From Gyrodactylus bullatarudis (Eukaryota; Platyhelminthes; Monogenea; Gyrodactylidea; Gyrodactylidae), in NCBI GenBank assembly GCA_012064415.1, contig SSNU01000060.1, positions 224,719 through 288,718 on the forward strand: a DNA stretch of 64,000 bases, read 5' to 3'. The notes under the pieces were generated by a model, which was not told the DNA's origin, did no database searches, and saw only the letters and a list, made by a program, of their open reading frames with translations. Positions within the stretch are counted from its first letter, which is position 1. Each line of letters opens with the position of its first letter. The position numbers were made by a program, and so were the translations under genes. Of the stretch, positions 13,301 to 25,300 are shown one piece after another.

Positions 13301-16300
13301 CAATTTCATTTTCCTTTGGGTGAAAATGTGGTTCGATATTTTAGTGATAAACGTTATATTTCACCGGGTCTCTTCAGACTCTACCCCGGTTAACATTTAA
13401 ATATTATTACAATGCAATATTTTGAGCCCTTCCATTATAATGGATTGGTTGATTTTTATGCTTGGATTTTTTCAGGTAATATGATCATTTTTTAAATTCC
13501 CATTTGGCGCCAAAATCCCATTTTTTCGAACTTTGAGCTGAAAATTTTTGTTGATTTGAAAGTGGGAGGCTGATCGAAAGAGTTTTTTCAGGATCAAGAT
13601 TAGACAAGAAAGCTGACAAGCACAGTCAAATTACCGACAGTTACCCCATTTTCGAGAGATTTTGAATTATAGAAATTTCATTGACCATATTTTTCGTATA
13701 AATAAATTTTTTCAGAATAATTTTTCTTCAAATGGTCAAAGTGGGTAGCATGAGTAGGATTCCAGAAAATCTTCAACAAATTCGAATTCTTGATGAAAAT
13801 ATCGAGATTTCTGTAAAAATCATAGATTCCCAACTTAATATCAATTAGCTTTACAAAATCACTGTTTCTATATTGCAACCAGTTCATAAATAGATTTCAG
13901 ACCATATGTGTTATCCATTATTCGAATTCTCTTAAAGAGCTCATTCAGATTCTGTCCCTGGCTAGAAATCGAAAATTCACAAAATCTATCTAGGTGTTAG
14001 AGAGGAATCAAATGTTATTTTAGGATAAACAATAACAAAGAGTCCAATTATGTTTCAAAAAACCGTCAATTTGATCTGTTCTTTGAAACTCCTAATTTAA
14101 TAATTTTCAAGCGGTAAAAATGATCGTAAAATAGGAAGTAAACTTATGGCACATTGAATAGGTGTTTCCTAGAATCTCTACGACTATTTTTGTTTTTCTT
14201 CTCTTGAAAATCAAAAAAGGTTTAAGAAATTGTAAAATGTAAAGACCGACTATGCTTATTTCGATGCTGTGGATAGAAAAGTTTCTCTTTGGTTAGACTA
14301 AATTGATTTGTATTCTTACAATTTGGGATAGTTCCATAGTTTTTAAATTCCTATCAAACCCATACAAGCTTAACATAAAATCGATTTATATAATATTAAC
14401 CTTGTGAATTCAACTACTATTTTATAAAATATTTTCCCCTATAACTCACTCAAAATTTGATGAATCTCAAAGTGTACACTGTCTATTTTTAATATGATTT
14501 CCTCTTTTTGATATTGTTAAGGGGGAGGAGGCTTTGTTAATAGAAAGGTAGAAATGACTACTCTTCAATTGTAGATGATAGGTCAGCTCCAGAAATACAT
14601 AGATTTTGTTTTCTGGTATTTTTTAATATTAAAATGAAAATTTATCTGAATCTTACACAACAGATTTCTTTCCATCAGAAAGAATTTTTGAAACTTTTGA
14701 GAAGTAAAATATATTCCGATATCAAGTAGCTTTCAATAAATATGACAATTCTCATGATTTATCTAGAGAAAATTTTAACTAAAATCTCGATAAATCTGAT
14801 ACTACAATTATTGAGAAAGAATCTAAAATTTGTGCCATTTTTTTTATAATTTTAACAGAAGGGACCTTATTGGTCCGTTTCATTAATGGTAACAGGTAGG
14901 AATCAATATTATTAGTAATTAAACGGACCAATAAGGTCTCTTCTTATAAAATTCTTAAAAATGTATCTATATTATTTGTGAAAAAAATTGGCATCTTCTC
15001 TGAACATTTCTCTCAATTCATGGGACACATCAAACTATCCTAGAATAAGATCTAATCAGTTCATAGATATGTTCGTAATACAATTATGGCAAAATATTAT
15101 AATTTCCCACCAAAAGGTTTCTCTTTAATGTTTTATGTTACTTTTTTATAAATGTCTACTAATTAGTGTGATCATTGATCAATTTACTAAAAGATTATTA
15201 TTTCTAACTATGCGTAAGAAAGTTGTACAAAATAATAATGGAGAGAAAAGCATTTTCTAATTAGCGGAAAATAATCGCTAAGCTCTTCAGTAGGTTTCCA
15301 TTTTGCTTAGTTAGATTTTAGTTCATTCTTAAGCAAATAATGGAAGATGCCTTAATGTTGTATTCAAATCTAAGAGATATGATAACATTTCTTATCCCAA
15401 CCATTTTGTTGTTCTTAATCTTTTTCATTTTTGTGGTCAATGTATCTTGAATCTATCATAGGGATCATTTGACTCACCTGTCAGCTCAACTCTTGTCTTA
15501 CCAATATTTTGGTTCTACCTAGCTAATTTAAGATGTCTTTACTAGGATTTTAGCTAGTTGAAGAATAAAAGTTACTTCACGCAGCTTCAATTTGAAATTT
15601 TTTATCAATCAGTACAAACCCAATCTATGTTTTTAGAAAAACTATTCATATAACCTTCAACTACCTTGGCCTATGTGAGCTTTTTCACTTTCCCTCCATT
15701 GTTGCTATTTATTGGAAAGTTTTGGTGTTTTTTTTCAGCTTGCATTTATGCTTGATTCTTAAACTTTCAAAATTGTAAATTATTATTTTCATTCAATTAT
15801 TTAACTCTTTTTAAAGCGATTCCACTGATGATCCTTTAAGAAATGTGCATTTGGTCTTATATCTTTTTCTATTTTAAGAAGTTACTACTTCTACGGAAAA
15901 TATATTTTTATTATCAAGACTACAAATATTTTTTAGAAGATTAGAAAAACAAACATTAAATTACCCTGGTAGAGATAGTTTTGAATCAAGCCAACGACGT
16001 TATAGTCGAAAATATAGTCAATTACTGGTCTCGCATAAACTTTGAATATTAGTAGTTTCATGCTGTCGGTTTTAATGAATTTGTGGATATGTTGGTCAAT
16101 GAATTTTTCAATAATTTCTTTGTAGTGATCAACAAAATCGAGTTTCCATGAATATGTTATCACAAGGTCATAGATTCATTTGGAGTCGAGTAGAATGATT
16201 TGTTTATGTTAGGAGACAATCCGAAGCCCTGCAATTTGTTCACAATAGTTGATATTTCTGAATTTATAATGTTTATGTTATAGGTTCCATCAAAATCAAA

Positions 16301-19300
16301 GACTATTTTAAAGTCGTCGGCATATTTAAAAATTTTAAATGAGTAAGGTTGAATATCAGCAAATACAATATTGAAAAGTAGAGGTCCAACTCTAGATCCT
16401 TGAGGGACTCCTGATTTTGTTTTTTTATCATTTGAGATTTTAAAAATTAATTAAAAACTAATAAAAACTTTGATCCCTCAATGTTCAATTACAGTTACTT
16501 GTAGTCTTTTATATCAGGGATCTTTATAAAAAAGGTTACACTCTCGATTGCAAATAATTGTCTAGAACGAAAAAATTTCATCATCTCTGAGGGAATCTTT
16601 ACTTCAAGTATTCGATATCAAGGTATCCCAAGGTATATATTTTATTTAACTAGACTTGGTATAGCATGGTTTTTAAATCTCATGATAATTTGATTAATTA
16701 TTATCAATTGATGAATATCAAATTTCTAAAAATAATATGAATTCGCACATTCAATTGTGCTAGGCTAACATTGTGGGTAATGAACGTCTTTTTTTGAAAT
16801 GCAATACACTCTGTCAGAGAAAGTGTTGGCGGGGTAGTAATCAACAATCAATTTTTTTTCCTATTGTATAATGCAAGCTATAAATCTTTGATGCGATTTT
16901 CTTCTTCCATCCTGGTTATCATATCAAGTTGATATTAATAATACAAGCTTGGATATATATACCTCCAAGGATATATAGTTCCGACAAAATTAACATTAAT
17001 CATTTTAGGTGTTACCTCTGAATGGAAACGAACTACAATTCTCTATGAATGTTCGAATGTTCTGAAGAAACTCTGTTACTCTCAAATATATTATATTTTC
17101 AAGATTATCTGATAGTCTCAAGAATCCCGGGAATCCTTTAGTAATAAGTTTAGCTGATAACAAGTAATTTTTTGACTTTTAATAGATTTAGAAAGAAATA
17201 TCATCCAGTTCATTCATAAGACCCCTAGAAATTTTTCAGAATCTCTTTTCAGAAGTATTACACATCATTAGAACCTTTGAAGCTTTACCAAATTAGATTG
17301 CAGTAGAAATGAAAACTATACCTATTTTAGAAATATGTAAGAATATATATTTATGACCAAATGTACATTTCTCAGAGGTTCTCTCTTTGAAAATGATAAA
17401 AGTTAAAGTTTAAATATAAAATAATAATTTATGATTTACAAAGAAATAGTAAGAGTCATGAATATAAAGATATTTGATATTATTTCTAAATTATGTATTT
17501 ATCAATTTTATTAATAATCTAAAAAATCAATTTTTAAGGAAATAATGACAAATTTTAAATCTTGAAGTAGCGCCAAATTCCCGTTTATTTGAACTTTGAG
17601 TTGAAAATTTTCTGCTGATTTCAACGTAAAAGAATGATCAAAAGTTGATTTTTAAGGATCACAAGACAAGAAAACCGATTATGATCATGATACGTTCGTC
17701 ATTTTTCAAGGATCTTGAATTGTCAAAATTTCATCGTCTTTCAAGTAGGGAAAATGATCAGAAAATCAAAATTCGATTTTCACACGATGATGGGGGTGAT
17801 TCTCTAAATCGGATTCAGCTTATTTGATTTCTTCGTCTAATCTTGATCCTAGAAATCACCCTTTGATCACCCTCTCACGTTGAAATCAACAAAAATTTTC
17901 AAGTTCAAAAAAATAAGAATTTGGCGCTACTTCAAGATTTCAAATTTGCCGTAATTTCCTTAAAAATTGATCGAATTCGAATTTTTTGATGAAAAAAAGT
18001 AGAATTTTGTAAAAATCATAAATTCCCATCTTCATATCAACCAGGTGTTGTATCTAATATAGTGACGAAACATTCGTCTTAATTGAAAAACCTAAGCTTA
18101 CCGTAGCCGAGAATCAAGATTTGTAATCGCTTCACTTCAAATTAGAGATAAAAAATTACTAAAACCAAATAACAATTAAATCAAAGATCTAAAATACTTA
18201 TAAAAAACACAAAAATGAGGATCGTAATCTTTGTTTCTGGTAAGGAAATTTATTTTGAAAATTATGATAATCCTAGTAGAGGATTCATTTTGTGACAAAT
18301 TTTTGGAATCAAAGAGGGTTCATCCATCCTGAATTCAGTCTAGGAAATAGATGAAATTTGAATCAAAGTTCTTCTATCGTAAATTCGTTCTAAATGTATA
18401 CATCTGTATCAATGATTATGATGCAATGATAAGTCCTGGACAAAATCTAGATTCATCAACAAAAAAACTTGATAAGACGAAGGCGTAGTTTTTATCAATA
18501 GCTTAAGTTCATTTATATTTTAGTGTGATAGTCAAGAATCTTTTTTCTACAGCTTTGTTGTAATTTGAATTCTAATCTTGAAACTAGAGTATTCCTATTG
18601 GTCGAGAGGCTGAAAAAACTATTCAAAATCAAATAAAACCAATCAAAAAACATGAAATTAACCAATCTGCCAAATCAATAATAAATATGAAAAACTTCTT
18701 AAAGAATGACTCTTATAATTCCCTAATTTCTATCTCTGGTCTTGATCCCTTATGGTTGAAAAGATTTGCTTTCATCATTGAACATTTTGCCTTTCTCTCT
18801 GAACCAGATTTAGCACCTTGCTTGTTGTCTTTGGACACTTTGTAATCAATCTCTACTCAGTGTGTATTAGAATCTAATTCTTCTGAAGGACTTTAAGCGG
18901 ATGTGCCAATTACAGATAAACAGGTCGTCTCGTCTCACTTTTGGATTTTTTGAATTATATTTTGAACACTCATCTTTTGTACATATTTATTTTGTTTATC
19001 TAAATTTATTCAATAATTATTTTCTAAAATGTTACAATTTCAAAAAAAGAAAAGAAAACACTAAAAAAGCATAGCTTAATTTTTTTAAGTTCAAAAGGCA
19101 CGAAAGAGTATGATTGACATTCCAGGCAAAGTTCAAAAACATGGAAACTTGAGAAATGCCATATTTCTCGAGTCTACAAATATTAATTCAATAAAAAGGT
19201 ACCCTTAACCACTAACATGAAATAAAACTGATAAAGGTTTGACGTCTGAAAATCATTTAGAGACTTATTTTTAATTATTATTTTATTTGGCGTTATTTCT

Positions 19301-22300
19301 GTTAGATTACTTAATATAATATATGTTGCGATCATTTTATAGAACTCGATAGTTATATATAATCTTCGCTGATTATGTATAATAATCAAGCCTCTGATCA
19401 TTATATATAATTCTTATCTTGAATAAAGAGAAACTCTGACAATTATATATAACTCTCGTCTGATAAAATGTCAGGGGTTCTACATGCATGTTAACCCAAA
19501 AGACAAATGAGGTTTGGTGTACCTATTCTTATTATGAAGAACTAAAGGTAAAAGATCTGATTCCTTACTCTATTTCTTTTTAAAGAGAATAGTGCCACAG
19601 AAATCTTTAAAAAATTCGAGTAATTTTTTTATTAAGCATCAATTTAGAAAATCCACATATGTCATATCGATCGACACAAATTTAAAGTTTAATCCATTGG
19701 CTAAAAAGTTAAAAGTAAACATACAGGTTTGGAATTTTTATTTTTTCCAATCTCATAATTTATATAGAATTTTTCAGATCTGGAAGCAGATTCGGAATTC
19801 GCATAAAAAATCGCACCAAGATCAATTTCTCTCTCCCATTTTACCTTTTGAATTTTTCATGACTCTGTGTATGACAGGCATGTTTGTTACTACCCCTGAC
19901 TTATCAGACGAGAGTTATATACAATCGTCAGAGTTTTTCTTCATTCGAGATAAGAATTATATATGATGATCAGAGGCTTGATTATTATATACATAATCGG
20001 CGAAGATTACATATAACTATCGAGTTCTATAAATTGATATATTAAAGTTAATCAATATAAATATTATATCAAGAATTCGAACTTGTTAACTCTTAAAGAC
20101 TAGTATTTGGTATTTTGTCTTTTTTAAATTGTTTGTGAATACGCTGATTACAAATCTACAGTTATTCTTAGTCCAGAAGTTAACGATAAAAAATAGGATC
20201 ATTATTAATCCAAAAATCTTGTTTTTGGACTCCAGATCATGTAGCTTACAATTTCGATCTGACGCCGAATTTCCACTTTTCAGAACTCTTAGCTGATAAT
20301 TTTTATTGCTTTGAAAGTGGGAATGTGGTTTTAAAGGATCACAATTAGACAAGTAAATCAATATCGTTTGGAAGTTTAATTTCGATTTCGTGATCCTTTT
20401 CACTACCTGAAATTCAATGAAATTTCGATAATTCAAAATCCCTTGATAATGGTGGAGCTGTTGGAAATTTGACGGTTTTTTTCTAATTCCTGAAAAAATA
20501 TCGACTAATCTAGAGAACATTTGCCTCCTCTTGTTTTGCAGTAATTTTTCTAAATGACAAAGAGACTGAGGGCTTTTTAACATCGATGAAATGAAAACGA
20601 ATCCCTTGCGGTGAGTAAACTTAGAGAGAAATAAGAGGGAGTTACTGTTCTGTAATTTAACCATAATATCTTCTGACTACACTTCCACTTTCAAATCAAT
20701 AAAATATTTCAGTTCAAAAAAATGAAGTTTTGGCGCCAAATTGAAATTTTGAAAAATGACCATATTTTTCTTAAAAATATTTTTTTCAAATTCTACTGGA
20801 ATTATTCTAGATCTGGATATCTACTGAATATCTTTATCATATTCGAATTCGTGAAAAAAAATTGAGTTTCATAGATTTACTTTATATCATCCAACTCAAT
20901 ACTTTTATTATTCAATTAGAAAAATGAAATTTATCCCGTTCTTCAGTTGCCATAGAAAAATGATTCATTCTCTAATCAATAATTATTAATTTACACCTTT
21001 TAATTCAATAATCAATTCCCAATTAAGATAAAATTTCATTGATCAACCAAATCATAGATGTGTCGTGAATCAATCTTTTAAACACTTTTAATTATAATAA
21101 TACAGTTGATATGGCAGCAAATGTTCATCTTTTCAATTTATTGCCATATGAGTCGACTCAGCGAATTGATCTTTAAGAAAATTCTTTTGTCCCATGATGG
21201 AAGTTGAAATCTTTTGAGGAGAGGGACATTTTCGATTTCGAAAATGCAAAAATAATTAAGGGTCAAAATCATTTTTGAGGCTCTAGAAATAGTTGTAAAC
21301 GATACAATCAATGACAATATTGGTGAAAACGAAATTTTGTTAGAACAGAATCTTAAATTGAAATCAGAGATAATTGATTACAATAATACGGAAAGACAAG
21401 AAAACTTTCATAAATTATTGATTTAGCAGATAGTTGATTTCAGTTTTTTTGGTGTTTGATTTTTTTTCTACAGGCCATCTGATTGGTTTTTAGGTTTACT
21501 TAATTTTGAATGGTTTGGACCAATAGGAATACTGAGGCTTTTAGATAAGATTGAAGATAGTGTAGGGTTACAAGCGTCTCAACCACTGAAGAAGGGGCTT
21601 GACTATCTCAGTACCGAAGCGTCATGGGGAGACTTTGGAAAAAGGTTGTTTATATTCCAGTTTAATAATTTCTACCGAAAACGATCATTTAGGAGTTCTA
21701 CTCCTTTCTGAAAAAGCTCAAATATGCTTGGCTAGCAAAAAATTAGCATCACCCATCCGGTCTCCCTGTAACCCTCATGGAATCGTTTCTACTTTCTGGA
21801 GAAATTGTCTCCCTTACTTTAGACCTTGGTTTCAGCATCAACTCTAACTTGAAAAATTGACCCATTTTCTAGTTTGCCTAGAATTAAGTCCCATATTTTT
21901 ACAATAAAAAAATTCTGTTTTTGTCTAATGTAAGATTAAAAGCTTATACATCACTTATCCTTGCTCTCTTTGAATATATAGTTCCAATCTTGCCTAAAAT
22001 TAATAATTCTCAATGTTTGGAAATTGAAAGGATCCAATATTGATTCTTACATTCTATTTTCCCTCACCTAGGCTATTAGAATGCACTCATTTTTGTCTTA
22101 GGGCTCCAACCACTCTGGGGACGCTCGTATGCATTTTTAGTAAAAAAATTTACAGAATCTTATTCCATAGTACATTATTTCTGTAAGGAAAAATTTGCTT
22201 CAAATTTTTCATTTTCTTTTTTTTTAGAAATGAAAACATTATATTGAAATTAAATCATATGATACAAAAAAAATAATAATAAATTCAAGGTGATGTGAGG

Positions 22301-25300
22301 TTTTAATAAAGTTCAAACAGATCTTGATCCCCAAGCTAGTGCAGGCAGCACGCCAGTCCAATGCACTTCAGCAGAATCCGGTTCAACGACCACTTTTAAT
22401 ATCAGCTGTTCAAAAAGAGAACTAGGAACTGAAATCACAGATACAAGGTTAAATTTTATTGAACATAAAAAGTCTCATTAGCAGAGGACTTATTGAGTCA
22501 AATAAGGATTAGAGTAAAGAAGAGATTTTGTGTAGTCAAGACCTTAGGTGACACATAATAGACCTCAAGTCAAAAAGGTTATCACAATCCTTCAAGGAAA
22601 ACTTAATTTCTAGATAGTTGTAATATTTGAGAAGAAAATGATATGAATATGAGGGTTTTCTTAAATAGTAATTCTTAATTTTAAGCGAGGAGAGTGAAGT
22701 GAAAATTTTTACAATAAAAGCTGTTCTTCTAAGCCAGACTGGGTCCAGACCAGATATAGCAATAAGAGAAATATAAGAGTCGATCGATGGAAAGCAAGCA
22801 TGGAGAAACCTATATTGTATTCTTTCCAATGTTAGGGAGCAAGAATTTGTAATGAGGGGGAGAAGAATACCTCTCAAAATACGATTTAGATGATTGTGAG
22901 AACCTTGTGAATCTAAAATTAGTAATTTCGCACATCTTCAAAAACCTGATGATTAACAAATTTCTTACAAACTTTATATTAGTATTTTTTCGAATTACTC
23001 GTTTTAAAATAATTATCTTCTAACCTTTTACAACTATCTCAATTTAAAATATGACTTATCTAATTGGACAAATCTATATTCAATAAAATCTATCATGACC
23101 CACATAAGGTCTAAAATTGACTATACCAAAAAACTTTTATACCCAGATCTTCATTATTGAGCTGCTACCAGAATAATTATCGAATTAAATTTTAAGATTC
23201 AATTTAACACATTTATTTACAAAAACTCCAAGATATTTATTATTCATTATTTTGTATTTAATAGTCTTCAACGTGATTCACAACATATATACTTTTTATT
23301 TATTTTTGTAGATATTTTATATTGAATTTTACTTTAAATACAGAACTTCTTTCTAACAAAAAAAAATTCATTGGAAAACTTTGGATTGAACGTAGAACAA
23401 TGTTTTTCATATATACGACCTCTTGTATCGAAAGGGTTAAAAATAAGTCGAAAGTTTTACAAGGGTATAATTGGAATTTCAATCTCGTTTTGACATTAAT
23501 TAAGTTGGTAATTGGATCCTGGAATGCTTATTCGGATTCATTTAACCCCTAATTTCTAATTAATTTAACAGTTCTTTTGAAGGAAAAAGTTATCAAGTCC
23601 AAAAATAATATTCAACTTTAGTCCGGTTGACTGATTTCTCTTGAACGAGAATTTGTTTTTACATCATTGAAAATATCAACTGAAAGGAAAATACAAACAA
23701 ACAGCTGTCAAATTTGTACAGAGATGAAAGACGAAATCATTGGCATGTATTTTTCCACGTTAAACACTCACATGCACATGGGTCTGTAGAAGGAAAATCT
23801 TTCTTTCTGTTTGTGTACAAGTTCTGTCTAGAACCAACATGTTTATCAGAGATATGATGGATGATCTGTTAAATGAGTTGTATCATTGTATATATATTTA
23901 TCTTATCTTTCACAAGAGAAAAGAAATATTACATGTTTGAATAAATTATTCAAGACTTGGTTGACATTCATACATGTTCTTAGCTAATAACAAGAGTCTA
24001 TAGCTAACATGCTTGATAATTATTTTATGGATAAATTCAAAAATCTCTGAAACTGAATACAATTCGCGAATTCTAAGACCATATTCAGAATCTATGTCAA
24101 ATTTCCTACCAGAAATACGCCATCTAATCATGATATGTGCTTAAGAAATATATCAAATAAGACGAATCTGTGGGATATATTACTTAAACACCTAGAACGA
24201 AATATTTCTAGTTAACCTTTGTAAGTATAGGTGCTGCATTATTTATTAGTTAGAAAAAAACTATTCATGTTTGTAATTCAATCGGAAAATTTACTTTTTG
24301 AATTTCAAAAATGCCAAACTTTTTCAATCTTCGTTTTTGTTGATATTAAAGATTTCATTTGACCAAATAAGGTTATCTTTTCAAGAGAAAGCTGAATTTC
24401 GTTCTATAATAGCAAATTCTTCAACTCTTTTCTTTTACCTTCAGGGAATTACTTCCAGGAGAAGGCGTATGTTGATTCATGTTCATACCTCCAGGAATTC
24501 AGTCAGATAAGTTGGTATCAGCAGAATTATCTAGAAAAGTTTTATACAAAGCAATGCCGCAATTGTAAGGTGAGTATTTCTAAGCATGTTACAACTACTG
24601 GTCTATTCAGGCTAAAAAAACCTGAAACTCTTTTAATTTAGAAAGGCTTATTTGATTTGAGATGGAAAATCTCAGATTTTCCACAAAGAGCTGGAAAAAT
24701 TAAATAAAAAAAGAATTGTGAATTGATTTAAAAAATGAAAATGATTTGGAATGAATATTTTGATTTGATTTGCTTAAAACTGAGCGGATCTTGCAAAATT
24801 CTAATGATAATAATCGTGTTCTTTTGTCTAATTTTTACCCTAAAAAACTTCCTTTATCGCCTTCTCATTTTTAAATCAACAAAAGTTTTGAGATCGAAAG
24901 TTCGAAAAATCGGAATTTGGCGCCAACTGAAAATTCTATTTATTTAAAACTCTGGTTTAATCATCTTTTGATAAAAATTTTGGATTGCCTCGCATGTGAT
25001 ATTTTAAGTAAATGTCATGTTTGAAAAAAATCAAGTTAACCTGGCAGCTATCGAAAATTAGTTCTAACTGTAATAAATTCTCATTTAATCTTGAAATTTA
25101 CCAAAGTATTTCAGGTTTTAACAACCCTGTGCCTTGGCGAGTCACATGTTGTCATTACTGATGATATTAAAAACTTTTAAATCAGATACTTTCTAATCAA
25201 GTCTCTTTCTTCTTTTACATTATTGTCAATTCTATTAGAAATAATTCTTTCAAAAATCAAGGTGACAAAAGATGCCAATTAAAACAAAAATTATATTTTT

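Noticed and set aside
20086..20664. 192-codon minus-strand ORF
   Set aside because: Overlaps foldback-element sequence, has low-complexity composition, and matches no family I know.
21599..21847. 82-codon ORF with mixed composition
   Set aside because: No splice sites, homology or neighbouring exons support it, though I cannot exclude an old transposon fragment.
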